Source: an uncultured Ruthenibacterium sp.
GTDB lineage: Bacteria; Bacillota; Clostridia; Oscillospirales; Ruminococcaceae
Length of the DNA: 64,000 nucleotides
Direction: 5' to 3'
Assembly: GCA_944386555.1 (NCBI GenBank)
Contig: CALXBN010000025.1
Location: 1 to 64,000 of the forward strand
The notes under the pieces were generated by a model, which had not been told where the DNA came from, searched no databases, and was given only the letters and a program-made list of their open reading frames with translations. Every line of letters starts with the position of its first letter. Positions within the stretch are counted from its first letter, which is position 1. Both the position numbers and the translations under genes were made by a program. Shown one piece after another: positions 35,312-43,939 of the stretch.

Positions 35312-35730
35312 TTAGGCGCTCGATTCGGCTTGCCCCGAGGCATCCAACGGCGTATCCAACAGGGTGAGATAATAGGGTGCACTGAGCGTTACGGGATAGA
35401 TGGCGTGTTCTGTCGCGTCATCAGTGTGAACAACCAGGATGTCGCCCGGCTGAATCTCATCCGTAGAAATACGCCCGCCGCTGGAGGTGTACAGAAACAA
35501 ATCATGTGTGCCAAGAGCATATTCTATGGTGGAGATTTCCTTTGTCTCAAGGTCGATTGGATAGGCAGAGACTAAAAGATGGCCGGTGTCATCCTCCACC
35601 TTGCAGGCAGCAACAGAATAATAGAGTTGATACTTCGTTTCAGGCGGCTGACGATTAGAAACCAGATAAATGCTACAAGCGATTGCTGCCAACAAGAATA
35701 AGGCTAAAAGCAAAAACTTTTTTTGCGCAT
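35312..35730 (-). pseudogene. Small exported protein with a frameshift at an A7 tract
   Basis: The reading frame 35312-35713 (about 133 codons) begins abruptly in a hydrophobic stretch (LLLALFLLAAIACSIYLVS) and has no good start codon or ribosome site. The real start appears to be ATG 35730, with GAGGA upstream, but a run of seven A residues (complement of 35718-35724) puts it out of frame and a TAG follows. One more A would give MRKKKFLLLALFLLAAIAC, an ideal signal peptide. The mature part may be a DUF3221-like OB fold (RISTDEIQPGDILVV), tentatively. The gene is visibly AT-richer than its neighbours. It could be phase variable, a recent frameshift or a sequencing error. Confidence 0.65.
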
Positions 35731-35808
35731 AATGAAATCCTCAACGATAGAGTGGATTGGAACGACCGGCAATTGACAACACGCTGTATAGATAAAACCA
35801 TTCTTATT

Positions 35809-35830
35809 TTTAATATAGCTTTAATATAGC
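35809..35830. repeat. Perfect 11-bp tandem repeat overlapping a promoter
   Basis: Two adjacent copies of TTTAATATAGC (35809-35819 and 35820-35830). The right copy contains the -10 box of the minus-strand promoter. One-helical-turn direct repeats are typical of OmpR-type response regulator sites. Confidence 0.7.
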
Positions 35831-35850
35831 GCCATTCCAGAAAAAGTCAA
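35823..35850 (-). promoter_or_regulatory. Sigma-A promoter for the frameshifted small gene
   Basis: On the minus strand TTGACT (35850-35845), 16-bp spacer, TATATT (35828-35823). It is about 93 bp before the ATG at 35730. Confidence 0.7.
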
Positions 35851-35959
35851 TAAAGAAATATTTTATGGGCTCAAGCTGCGTTCAAGAGGGAGGTTCAGGC
35901 CTGCCCTTTGAGCTGCGGCCGCGGGGGAAGGGCGGCGGGACGAAATTTGCCCCGCCCTC

Positions 35960-35988
35960 TTGACACGGCTGCTTTTCCGTGGTAAAGT
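35960..35988 (+). promoter_or_regulatory. Sigma-A promoter for ilvE
   Basis: Consensus TTGACA (35960-35965), 17-bp spacer, TAAAGT (35983-35988). It leaves a leader of about 160 nt before ilvE. Confidence 0.8.
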
Positions 35989-36062
35989 GTGAATCAAATC
36001 CGCACGCAGGACGACGAGGGAGCGCGCCGCGCAAGGCTGTCAGGGCCGTTCGTCTCCCGGGC

Positions 36063-36091
36063 AAGGGGGCCCGGGGGCGGAGGGCCCTTTT
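36063..36091 (+). promoter_or_regulatory. Leader hairpin before ilvE (possible attenuator)
   Basis: A 10-bp stem pairs 36063-36072 with 36082-36091 and ends in TTTT, inside the ilvE leader. It may be an attenuator or a terminator isolating ilvE. No T-box sequence was found. Confidence 0.4.
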
Positions 36092-36155
36092 GCGTTTCGC
36101 CCCGCCCGCGCCCCGGGAAGAAAGCGGAAAGAGGATCTGAAGGAGGTACGTTCCC

Positions 36156-37223
36156 ATGCTGGACATCCAAATCAACCGCACCACCGCGCCCAAGCCCCGG
36201 CCCGACCAGGCCAGCCTCGGCTTCGGCCGCCATTTCACCGACCATATGTTCGTGATGGATTACGACGAGGGCCGCGGCTGGCACGACGCGCGCATCGAGC
36301 CCTACCACGCCCTGACCCTGGACCCGGCGGCCATCGTGCTGCACTACGCCCAGGAGAGCTTCGAGGGCATGAAGGCCTACCGCACCGCCGACGGCCGGGT
36401 GACCCTGTTCCGCCCGGAGATGAACGCCCGGCGCTTTGCGGGCACCAACCGGCGCATGTGCATCCCCGAGATCCCCGAGGAGGATTTCGTCCAGGCGGTG
36501 AAAGCCCTGGTGGACATCGACCGGGACTGGGTGCCCACTGCCCCGGACACCAGCCTGTACCTGCGGCCCTTCGCCATCGCCACCGAGGCCCAGCTGGGGG
36601 TGAAGCCCAGCGCCAGCTACCAGTTTTTGGTCATCGCCAGCCCCAGCGGCGCGTACTATGAAAGCGGGCTGGACCCTGTGAAGATCTACGTGGAGGACGA
36701 GTATATCCGCGCCGCCCCCGGCCTGACGGGCTTTGCCAAGTGCGGCGGCAACTACGCCGCCAGCCTGGCCGGCCAGGTGAAGGCCCACGACCTGGGCTAC
36801 AGCCAGGTGCTGTGGCTGGACGGTGTGGAGCGCAAGTACGTGGAAGAAGTGGGCAGCATGAACTGTTTCTTTGTAATCGACGGCGTGGTGCGCACCGCCG
36901 CCTGCACGGGCACCGTGCTGCCCGGCGTCACCCGGGACAGCTGCATGCGTCTGCTGCGGGACTGGGGCTGCACCGTGGACGACCAGACCCGCCTTTCCAT
37001 TGACGAGCTGATGGACGCTGCCCGCACCGGCCGCCTGGAGGAAGTGTTCGGTACGGGTACCGCCGCGGTGATCAGCCCGGTGGGCCAGCTGTACTACGAA
37101 GGTGAAACCGTGCCCGTGCGGGACGGCAAAACCGGCGCGCTGACCCAGCGCCTGTACGACACCCTCACGGGCATCCAGTACGGCCGCCTGGCCGATCCCT
37201 ACGGCTGGGTGACGGAGGTGTGA
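36156..37223 (+). CDS. ilvE: Branched-chain amino acid aminotransferase
   Basis: PLP enzyme exchanging amino groups between glutamate and branched-chain keto acids. The 355 residues are of the longer, eukaryotic/Bacillus-like class: HFTDHMFVMDYDEGRGWHDARIEPY, LHYAQESFEGMKAYR, FRPEMNARRF, and GLTGFAKCGGNYAASL with likely PLP lysine Lys195, then VEEVGSMNCFFV and FGTGTAAVISPVG. The ATG follows GAAGGAGG by 9 nt. It stands alone between its own promoter and the ZTP riboswitch of pflA. Confidence 0.95.
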   Translation: MLDIQINRTTAPKPRPDQASLGFGRHFTDHMFVMDYDEGRGWHDARIEPYHALTLDPAAIVLHYAQESFEGMKAYRTADGRVTLFRPEMNARRFAGTNRRMCIPEIPEEDFVQAVKALVDIDRDWVPTAPDTSLYLRPFAIATEAQLGVKPSASYQFLVIASPSGAYYESGLDPVKIYVEDEYIRAAPGLTGFAKCGGNYAASLAGQVKAHDLGYSQVLWLDGVERKYVEEVGSMNCFFVIDGVVRTAACTGTVLPGVTRDSCMRLLRDWGCTVDDQTRLSIDELMDAARTGRLEEVFGTGTAAVISPVGQLYYEGETVPVRDGKTGALTQRLYDTLTGIQYGRLADPYGWVTEV

Positions 37224-37298
37224 TTTAGCCAACCTGCACACATCTGCGTATGTGCATGCGCTGCGGCTGGGCACAATGCCGGATTTTGTGCCCGGCGC

Positions 37299-37327
37299 TT
37301 GACATGCCCCCATCCCTTGTGTTATAA
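37299..37327 (+). promoter_or_regulatory. Sigma-A promoter for the pflA-pflB riboswitch transcript
   Basis: Consensus TTGACA (37299-37304), 17-bp spacer, TTATAA (37322-37327). Transcription would start around 37334, right at the aptamer. Confidence 0.85.
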
Positions 37328-37336
37328 AAAAGATAA

Positions 37337-37439
37337 GCCGTATGACTGACGGAATCGTGGAGTTCTACCACAGGGAGTACGGTGCTGTATGAAATGCCGA
37401 CCGTCTGGGCGCCCCAAGGGCCCCGGACGGTCTTTTTTT
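37337..37439 (+). ncRNA. ZTP (pfl) riboswitch with terminator platform
   Basis: The sequence follows the pfl/ZTP aptamer: P1 GCCGTA (37337-37342) with TACGGT (37378-37383), the TGACTGACGG-type conserved strand (about 37343-37352), a small P2 hairpin GTGG/CCAC (37357-37360 with 37368-37371), CAGGGAGTAC, and the 3' conserved block CCGACCGTCTGGGC at 37397-37410. The 3' block also forms a terminator: GACCGTC (37399-37405) with GACGGTC (37426-37432), then T7. In known members, ZTP or ZMP binding stabilises the aptamer and lets transcription continue. It sits upstream of pflA-pflB, the gene pair that gave the motif its name. Confidence 0.88.
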
Positions 37440-37484
37440 CGTTTCGGCCCAAAGGGCCCGGCGGCGGGGAAGGGGGGAAGGGCA

Positions 37485-38228
37485 GTGGCTCAGGATGTGA
37501 CCGGCCGCATCCACTCCATCGAGAGCCTGGGTGCCGCCGACGGCCCCGGGGTGCGGGCGGTGGTGTTCTTTCAGGGCTGCCCGCTGCGGTGCCGTTTCTG
37601 CCACAACCCGGACACCTGGGCCTTTTCCGGCGGGCAGGAGATTGCCGCCGGGGCTCTGGCCCGGCGGCTGGCCCGGTTTAAGCCTTATTTCGGCGCGGCG
37701 GGGGGCGTTACGTTTTCCGGGGGCGAGCCCCTGGCCCAGCCGGCATTCCTGGAATCGGCGCTGGCGGCATGCAAGAGGCTGGGGCTTCACACCTGCCTGG
37801 ACACCGCCGGCGCGGGACAGGGGGAATATGAAGCCATTCTGGCTCATACGGACCTGGTGCTGCTGGATGTCAAGCACTGGCAGCCAGACGCTTACCGGGC
37901 CCTCACGGGCCGGGATATGGCCGCCGCCGAGGGATTCATCGCCGCCATGGCCGCCGCCGGCGTGCCGCTGTGGGTGCGCCATGTGGTGGTGCCCGGCTTC
38001 ACCGACAGCCTTAAGGCCCTGCGCGGCCTGGCCGATTATGTGCAGCGGCTGCCCAACGTGCAGCGGGTGGAGCTGCTGCCCTACCACACCCTGGGCGTGC
38101 ACAAGTATGCGGCCCTGGGCATCCCTTATCCCCTGGCGGGCACGCCGCCCATGGACCCGGCCGCTTGCGCCGCCTGGCAGGAGGAACTGTTCGCACACAT
38201 CAACCACAACACAGGAGGCAAGCTATGA
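37485..38228 (+). CDS. pflA: Pyruvate formate-lyase activating enzyme
   Basis: Radical SAM enzyme that installs the glycyl radical on pyruvate formate-lyase. The 247 residues have the [4Fe-4S] motif [14 protein letters not shown] (CxxxCxxC) at about 27-40 and the glycine-rich FSGGEP for SAM binding near 77. The start is GTG 37485 with AAGGGG upstream; the longer frame would start inside the riboswitch terminator, so it was rejected. The stop overlaps pflB as ATGA. Expression should depend on the ZTP riboswitch at 37337-37439. Confidence 0.94.
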   Translation: MAQDVTGRIHSIESLGAADGPGVRAVVFFQGCPLRCRFCHNPDTWAFSGGQEIAAGALARRLARFKPYFGAAGGVTFSGGEPLAQPAFLESALAACKRLGLHTCLDTAGAGQGEYEAILAHTDLVLLDVKHWQPDAYRALTGRDMAAAEGFIAAMAAAGVPLWVRHVVVPGFTDSLKALRGLADYVQRLPNVQRVELLPYHTLGVHKYAALGIPYPLAGTPPMDPAACAAWQEELFAHINHNTGGKL

Positions 38229-40471
38229 GGATGGATTTTCCCCAGTGGGAAGGGTTTCGGCCCGGCGATTGGCAGCGCGGCATCGACGTGCGCTGCTTCA
38301 TTCAGAAAAACGTCACGCCCTATACCGGGGACGAGGGCTTCCTGGCCCCGGCCACGGCACGAACCCGGGCCGTGTGGGCCAAGTGCGAGGACCTGCTGGC
38401 CCGGGAGCTTCAAAAGGGCGGCGTGCTGGACGTGGAGACCCACCGCATCTCCGGCATCGACAACTTCGAGCCCGGCTACATCGACAAGGACAACGAGGTG
38501 ATCGTGGGCCTGCAGACCGACGCGCCCCTCAAGCGCATTGTGAACCTGTACGGCGGCACCCGCATGGCCGAGGCATCCCTGGCCCAGTACGGCTATGAGC
38601 TGGATGCAGATATCGCCCGTCATTTTAAGGAGTTCCGCAAAACTCACAACCAGGGCGTGTTCGACGCCTACCCCAAACGGGTGCGCGCGGCGCGCCACGC
38701 CGGGCTGCTGACGGGCCTGCCGGATGCTTACGGACGCGGGCGCATTATCGGCGACTACCGCCGGGTGGCCCTGTACGGCATTGACGTGCTGGCCGCCCAA
38801 AAGCAGGCCGACCTGGACGAGCTGGACGGCCCCATGACGGAAGAGCGCATCCGCGCCCGGGAGGAGCTGAGCGAGCAGATCCGCGCCCTGGGGGCCATCA
38901 AATCCATGGCCGCCAAGTACGGGGTGGACCTCTCCGCCCCGGCCAAGGACGCCCACGAGGCCGTGCAGTTCCTCTATATGGCGTATCTGGCCGGTATCAA
39001 GGAGAACAACGGCGCGGCCACGTCCCTGGGGCGCACCTCCAGCTTCCTGGACATTTATATCCAGCGGGATCTGGAGCGGGGCGTGCTGGACGAGGCCGGC
39101 GCCCAGGAGCTGATGGACCAGTTCGTCATCAAGCTGCGGCTGGTGCGCCATCTGCGCACGCCGGAGTACAACGAGCTGTTCGGCGGAGACCCCACCTGGG
39201 TGACGGAATCCATCGGCGGCATGGACATCTCCGGGCGCACGCTGGTGACGAAAAATTCCTTCCGGGTGCTGCACACTTTGACGAATCTGGGCTCCAGCCC
39301 GGAGCCCAACCTCACCGTGCTGTGGAGCGAGCACCTGCCCGCCCCCTTCAAAAATTACTGCGCGAAAATGTCCATCAAGACGGACTCGATTCAGTACGAG
39401 AACGACGACATCATGCGCCCGGTGTACGGCGACGACTACGGCATCGCCTGCTGCGTGTCGGCCATGGCCATCGGCAAACAGATGCAGTTCTTCGGCGCCC
39501 GGTGCAATGTGGCCAAGGCACTGCTGTACGCCATCAACGGCGGCGTGGACGAGCTGAAGGGCGGCGCGCCGGTGGTGCCTGGCATCGCACCCATCACCGA
39601 TGATGTGCTGGATTATGAAGCCGTGCGGGCCAACTACGACAAGGTGCTGGCCTATGTGGCGGGGCTGTACGCCGACACCATGAACATCATCCACTACATG
39701 CACGACAAATACGCCTACGAGGCCAGCCAGATGGCCCTGCACGACACCCGGGTGGAACGGCTGATGGCCTTCGGCATGGCGGGGCTGTCGGCGGCGGCGG
39801 ACAGCCTGTCGGCCATCCGCTACGCGAAGGTAAAGCCCGTGCGCAACGAGGCGGGCATCGCCGTGGATTTCGTCACCGAGGGGGATTTCCCCAAGTACGG
39901 CAACGACGACGACCGGGCTGACGACGAGGCGGTGTACATCGCCCGCAAATTGTCTTCGGAGCTGAAAAAGCACCCGCTGTACCGCGGCGCGGTGCACACC
40001 CTCAGCGCGCTGACCATCACCAGCAATGTGATGTACGGCAAAAAGACGGGCAACACCCCCGATGGGCGCAAGGTGGGCCAGCCTCTGGCGCCGGGGGCGA
40101 ACCCCATGCACGGCCGGGATGCAAACGGCGCGCTGGCGTCACTGAACTCCGTGGCCAAGATCCCTTACCGGGACGTGTGCCAGGACGGTGTATCCAACAC
40201 CTTCTCCATCGTGCCCCGGGCCCTGGGAGCCAACGAGGCCCAGCAGGTGCACAACCTTGTGGCCATTCTGGACGGCTACTTCATCCAGGGCGCCCATCAT
40301 TTGAACGTAAACGTGATGGACCGGGCCCTGCTGGAGGACGCTATGGCTCACCCGGAAAAATACCCCACATTGACCATCCGGGTGTCGGGCTACGCGGTGC
40401 ACTTCAACCGCCTGTCCCGGGAGCAGCAGCTGGAAGTGATCAGCCGCACCTTCCACGACAGCATCACGTGA
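38225..40471 (+). CDS. pflB: Pyruvate formate-lyase (formate C-acetyltransferase)
   Basis: Cleaves pyruvate with CoA into acetyl-CoA and formate in anaerobic fermentation. The 748 residues carry the adjacent active-site cysteines Cys409-Cys410 ([10 protein letters not shown]) and the C-terminal glycyl radical site Gly722 (RVSGYAVHF). Length and motifs match true PflB rather than other glycyl radical enzymes. The ATG at 38225 overlaps the pflA stop; the frame extends upstream inside pflA. The formate product can feed formate-THF ligase (16677-18347), linking it to purine one-carbon supply and explaining ZTP control. Confidence 0.97.
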   Translation: MRMDFPQWEGFRPGDWQRGIDVRCFIQKNVTPYTGDEGFLAPATARTRAVWAKCEDLLARELQKGGVLDVETHRISGIDNFEPGYIDKDNEVIVGLQTDAPLKRIVNLYGGTRMAEASLAQYGYELDADIARHFKEFRKTHNQGVFDAYPKRVRAARHAGLLTGLPDAYGRGRIIGDYRRVALYGIDVLAAQKQADLDELDGPMTEERIRAREELSEQIRALGAIKSMAAKYGVDLSAPAKDAHEAVQFLYMAYLAGIKENNGAATSLGRTSSFLDIYIQRDLERGVLDEAGAQELMDQFVIKLRLVRHLRTPEYNELFGGDPTWVTESIGGMDISGRTLVTKNSFRVLHTLTNLGSSPEPNLTVLWSEHLPAPFKNYCAKMSIKTDSIQYENDDIMRPVYGDDYGIACCVSAMAIGKQMQFFGARCNVAKALLYAINGGVDELKGGAPVVPGIAPITDDVLDYEAVRANYDKVLAYVAGLYADTMNIIHYMHDKYAYEASQMALHDTRVERLMAFGMAGLSAAADSLSAIRYAKVKPVRNEAGIAVDFVTEGDFPKYGNDDDRADDEAVYIARKLSSELKKHPLYRGAVHTLSALTITSNVMYGKKTGNTPDGRKVGQPLAPGANPMHGRDANGALASLNSVAKIPYRDVCQDGVSNTFSIVPRALGANEAQQVHNLVAILDGYFIQGAHHLNVNVMDRALLEDAMAHPEKYPTLTIRVSGYAVHFNRLSREQQLEVISRTFHDSIT

Positions 40472-40504
40472 CATTTCCGCGCAGGTCGCTTTTACAAAAT
40501 TTCC

Positions 40505-40537
40505 AAAGGGGGCCTTCCTCGGAAGGCCCCTTTTTCT
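40505..40537 (+). terminator. Terminator after pflB
   Basis: A 10-bp stem (40509-40518 with 40521-40530, innermost pairs open) followed by a T-rich run from 40531. Confidence 0.9.
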
Positions 40538-40577
40538 TTTGCAACGCGCTGCTTTGCACAGGGCGTCCGCCAAAGGC

Positions 40578-40691
40578 TCCCCTGTGGTTGGGGGGGCGGC
40601 GCGCGGATGCGCGGCTAAGGGGTTGAAAGCCCGAAAGCCGGCACCGCCCCGCCGTCTACGCGGCCGGGGACACCCTCAGAGCCACAGGGGA
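40578..40691. repeat. MITE-like element with 10-bp terminal inverted repeats
   Basis: TCCCCTGTGG (40578-40587) and its exact complement CCACAGGGGA (40682-40691) bracket about 94 bp of GC-rich, foldable sequence containing GGCTAAGGGGTTG. The left part resembles short intergenic repeats I associate with Clostridia genomes. Only one copy is present in this window and there is no gene inside. It could be a non-autonomous mobile repeat or a structured RNA. Confidence 0.45.
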
Positions 40692-40789
40692 CCGCTGACG
40701 GCAGACGATTTTCCACCTCCAATGATGTATTGGTCTTTTTTTGGTTCAATGTAACGAATTTTAGCGGGAATCTTTGTGCAAAAAGCATC

Positions 40790-40818
40790 TTTAAAGACAG
40801 AGCGTTTTTGCGTACAAT
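40790..40818 (+). promoter_or_regulatory. Possible promoter for the solute-binding lipoprotein
   Basis: TTTAAA (40790-40795), 17-bp spacer, TACAAT (40813-40818). The -10 box is good and the -35 weak. It leaves about 120 nt of leader. Confidence 0.5.
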
Positions 40819-40945
40819 ATTCCCAAAGGCGCCGCCGCAGGCGCCTGCCGGAGAGGCCGGGGCCGGGGGCCGGCCTTCTGGGCAATGTACGCGGCCCCCG
40901 CCGTCCCGCGCCGCGCGGGACGCACCCGGAAAGGAGGCATCCCTC

Positions 40946-42271
40946 ATGAAACGCCTGTCACCCCGCCTGCCGGCCCTGCTGCTGGCCGCCTGCCTGGCCC
41001 TGTCCGCCTGTGCCGGCGCGCCCGTCTCGTCGGGCATTGCGCCGTCCTCTGCCGCCCCGTCCCAGGCCGCTGTTTCAGCCGATTCACCGGCTCAAACGCC
41101 GCTGCCGGAGGCCTTTACCATCTGCGTGGACAACGACAGCCTGGACGCCTACCGCCAGCTGCTGACGGTGGAGCTGCCCGCGCGCTATCCGGAGGTGGAG
41201 ATCACCGTCACCAACCTGATGGACACCTTCGGCCCCGACGGCGCGCCCCTGGGGGCTGCCGAGCTGATGGCCCGGGTGGAGGAGATGCGCACCCAAGTGA
41301 TGAGCGGCCAGGGGCCGGATCTGTTCATCCTCAGCGCGGCGGGCTCCAACTTGTTTGCCGACCCGCCCAAGACCATGGCCGCCGGTGCATTTGAGGATTT
41401 AGCCGCTGATTTGGACGATATCACCGGCGGCGCGCCGGTGAACGAGGCCGTGCTGGCCGCCGGCGCTCTGGACGGCGCCCAGTACCTTCTGCCGCTGACC
41501 TACACGGTGCCCGCGGTGGTGGCCGACGCCAGCGTCCTGGCGGGCTTCGAGACCGGGGCGCAGGACAGCCCGGCCCGGTTCCTGGAAGGGCTGATGGATC
41601 ACACCGGGGCGCAGAACGCCTGGCCGCTGACTTGGCTGGCCTACCGGGGCGATCAAATGGCCGCCCGCTCGGTGCTGGAGCAGGCCGAGGCAGGGGCCCT
41701 GGACGAGGACACCCTGGCCCTGCTGGCCCTGGTGGCCCAGAGCCGGCAGCCGGCCTTCGCGGGCACGTCGGTGGACTTATTCCCCCATGAAAATGTGCCC
41801 TTTGCGGCGGACGCGGCGGGGGCCACGCTGATTCCCCTGTGGGCCCAAGCCCTGGCCGAGGCCGGCGGGCAGCCCCAGGTGATGGCGGTGCCCAACGGCC
41901 AGGGGGGAACCACGGCGTCGGTGCAGCTGTACGCCGCGGTGCGGGCCGGCAGCCCCGGCCGGGCCCTGGCGGTGGAGATTCTGCCCCTGCTGCTGGACGC
42001 CCAATGGATGGGCACCAGCGGCATCACCCGCGCGGGCCTGTGCCTGAGCGAGACAGCCACCGAGGCCCTGCTGGCGGAGGCCTTCGCCCAAACGCCCAAC
42101 CTGGCCGGGCAGTACGCCCGGGCGGCGGACGCGGTGAATGCCGCCCGCTTCACCGCCCTGGCCGACGGCGCCCTGCGCAGCAGCGTACTGGACGCCATCG
42201 CCCAGGGACAATCCCCGGCCCAGGCCGCCGACGCCTTCGTCCAGGCCTACCAGGTGTACCTGAGCGAATAA
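40946..42271 (+). CDS. Extracellular solute-binding lipoprotein
   Basis: A 441-residue lipoprotein. The signal peptide (1-21) ends in the lipobox LSAC, lipidated at about Cys22, then a Ser/Ala/Pro linker to about 50. The rest has the look of an ABC solute-binding protein (family 1-like): ICVDNDSLDAYRQLL, YPEVEITVTNL, MSGQGPDLFIL and a repeated Ala-rich helical C-terminal half. No permease or ATPase genes lie beside it, so its transporter must be elsewhere or it has another binding role. The ATG follows AAAGGAGG. The ligand cannot be predicted. Confidence 0.8.
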   Translation: MKRLSPRLPALLLAACLALSACAGAPVSSGIAPSSAAPSQAAVSADSPAQTPLPEAFTICVDNDSLDAYRQLLTVELPARYPEVEITVTNLMDTFGPDGAPLGAAELMARVEEMRTQVMSGQGPDLFILSAAGSNLFADPPKTMAAGAFEDLAADLDDITGGAPVNEAVLAAGALDGAQYLLPLTYTVPAVVADASVLAGFETGAQDSPARFLEGLMDHTGAQNAWPLTWLAYRGDQMAARSVLEQAEAGALDEDTLALLALVAQSRQPAFAGTSVDLFPHENVPFAADAAGATLIPLWAQALAEAGGQPQVMAVPNGQGGTTASVQLYAAVRAGSPGRALAVEILPLLLDAQWMGTSGITRAGLCLSETATEALLAEAFAQTPNLAGQYARAADAVNAARFTALADGALRSSVLDAIAQGQSPAQAADAFVQAYQVYLSE

Positions 42272-42336
42272 TTCCGGCCGGGCGAGCCGTGCCCGCTGCC
42301 AACACCAAACGGTCATGTAAATAATTTCGGAGATTT

Positions 42337-42369
42337 CAAAGGGGGCTTTTTAAAAAAGCCCTCTTTTTT
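42337..42369 (+). terminator. Terminator after the solute-binding lipoprotein
   Basis: The stem around GGGGGCTTTTT (from 42341) with AAAAGCCCTC (to 42363) is followed by TTTTTT. A residues before it allow use in both directions. Confidence 0.85.
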
Positions 42370-42447
42370 GCCTTGCGCAGGGAGCAAAGGGCGTGCGCCC
42401 GCCGCGGCCGCGCCGCCGCGGCTCCTGCCTTGATGCGAGCCCCCGAC

Positions 42448-42478
42448 TTGACAGCCTCCCGTCCCGCCATGATATACT
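42448..42478 (+). promoter_or_regulatory. Promoter for the YczE/YitT-like gene
   Basis: TTGACA (42448-42453), a long 19-bp spacer, and TATACT (42473-42478) preceded by TGA, an extended -10 that may compensate for the spacing. Confidence 0.65.
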
Positions 42479-42515
42479 AATTACAGAATTGCGAGCCAAT
42501 AAGGAGGTTTTAATC

Positions 42516-43166
42516 GTGTTCGCGCAAACACTGCGCCGGGCCTGCCAGCGCCTGGCCGCAGGAATCACCGTACAGAAGCTGGCTTTTATTTTGCTGGGAG
42601 CGGCCATCTGCACTTTCGGTATCCACAACATCCACCAGCGGGTAGGCATCACCGAAGGCGGCGTCATCGGCGCCATGCTGCTGGCTGAGCATTGGTTGGG
42701 CTTTTCGCCCTCGCTGCTCACCAGCGTGCTGGACGTCAGCTGCTATCTGCTGGCCTGGCGGTACCTGGGCGGGCGGTTCATCAAAATCAGCCTGCTGTCC
42801 ACTTTCAGCGTCTCCCTGTTTTACAAATTGTGGGAACATCTGCCCTTCCTTCTGCCGGACCTTTCAGCCCATCCGCTGGCGGCGGCACTGCTGGGCGGCG
42901 CCTTTGTGGGGGTTGGTGTGGGCATCATCGTGCGGCAGGGCGGCTCCAGCGGGGGCGACGATGCCCTGGCGCTGGTGATCAGCAAGGTTACACGCTGGCG
43001 TCTGGCGCAGGCCTATTTGTTTACCGACCTGGTGGTGCTGGGCCTTTCTCTCAGCTACATCCCTCTGGCCAATATCCTGTGCTCGGTGATTACGGTAACG
43101 CTGTCGTCTTATCTGATCGACCGCATCCAGGCCCTGCCCGGCGCCGCCGTCAAGGAACGCGCCTGA
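42516..43166 (+). CDS. YczE/YitT-like integral membrane protein
   Basis: A 216-residue membrane protein with about five hydrophobic segments (about 20-40, 55-75, 80-100, 115-140, 165-195). It resembles the YczE/YitT family: GIHNIHQRVGITEGG near the N-terminus and the loop GIIVRQGGSSGGDDALALVISK, which is the family signature. The function of these proteins is not established; some are linked to transport or to regulation near peptide synthesis genes. The start is GTG 42516, 7-9 nt after AAGGAGG. Single gene with own promoter and terminator. Confidence 0.82.
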   Translation: MFAQTLRRACQRLAAGITVQKLAFILLGAAICTFGIHNIHQRVGITEGGVIGAMLLAEHWLGFSPSLLTSVLDVSCYLLAWRYLGGRFIKISLLSTFSVSLFYKLWEHLPFLLPDLSAHPLAAALLGGAFVGVGVGIIVRQGGSSGGDDALALVISKVTRWRLAQAYLFTDLVVLGLSLSYIPLANILCSVITVTLSSYLIDRIQALPGAAVKERA

Positions 43167-43210
43167 CCGGTACCAAAGGGCCTGTCCATATAAAGCTGAC
43201 CGGCTTTTCG

Positions 43211-43238
43211 GCCGCCCCGCATCCGGGGCGGCTTTTTT
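43211..43238 (+). terminator. Terminator after the YczE/YitT-like gene
   Basis: An 8-bp GC stem (43211-43218 with 43225-43232), 6-nt loop, T6 tail at 43233-43238. Confidence 0.9.
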
Positions 43239-43414
43239 GCAGAAAATCTGTATGGCGCTGAAGAAAAACGCCGCCCTGCGGCGTTCTATGGGTGCAGGGC
43301 AACAAAAACGTGCGGGTGCCCTGCGGATGCCCCTGTGCGTCCATGCTTGCCCGCGCGCCAATTCCTGCGCCCCCGCCCGCACGGGGGCAGCAGGCCCGGG
43401 AAAGGGGGCACAGG

Positions 43415-43939
43415 ATGGACCAGCGGGAATTCACACAAATGGTACAGCAATATCAGCGGCTGGTGTATACCGTGTGCTACCAGCTGGTGCAGGACGCCCA
43501 GCTGGCCGAGGACTTGGCGCAGGAGACCTTCCTTTCGGCCTATATGCACCGGGACGACTGCCCGCCGGGCGCCTATAAGCCCTGGCTGGCGCGCATTGCC
43601 GCCAATAAAGCCAAAGACCACCTGAAAAGCGCCTATCGCCGCAGGGTGCAGCCCGATGACGGCGAGACCGGCCCCATGGCCTTCATGGCCGACGGAAGCG
43701 GCGGGCCCGAGGACATTGTTCTGGCCCGGGACGAGGCAGGCCGGGCCCGCCGGGCCATCGAGGACCTGCGCGAGCCCTATGGCCAGGTGGCCCGGCGCTA
43801 CTTTCTGCAGGGGCAGACGGTGGAGGAGATTGCACGGGCACTGGAACGTCCGCCCAAAACGGTGCACACCCAATTGTATCGGGCCCGGCAGATGCTGCAG
43901 AAAACTTTACGGGAAAGGGGAGATCATGATGGACTTTGA
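43415..43939 (+). CDS. ECF-type RNA polymerase sigma factor
   Basis: A 174-residue ECF sigma factor. Region 2 covers about 5-72 (EFTQMVQQYQRLVYTVCYQLVQDAQLAEDL..., RIAANKAKDHLKSAYRRRV) and region 4 about 112-165 (LREPYGQVARRYFLQGQTVEEIARALERPPKTVHTQLYRAR). It overlaps the anti-sigma gene by 14 bp, and a small membrane protein follows. Paralogous to the sigma factor at 13259. The ATG at 43415 has AAAGGGGG upstream; the long upstream frame has no start support. Confidence 0.92.
   Translation: MDQREFTQMVQQYQRLVYTVCYQLVQDAQLAEDLAQETFLSAYMHRDDCPPGAYKPWLARIAANKAKDHLKSAYRRRVQPDDGETGPMAFMADGSGGPEDIVLARDEAGRARRAIEDLREPYGQVARRYFLQGQTVEEIARALERPPKTVHTQLYRARQMLQKTLRERGDHDGL

Noticed and set aside
35989..36155. 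T-box riboswitch before ilvE
   Set aside because: The conserved T-box sequence and specifier loop are absent; only a simple hairpin is present.
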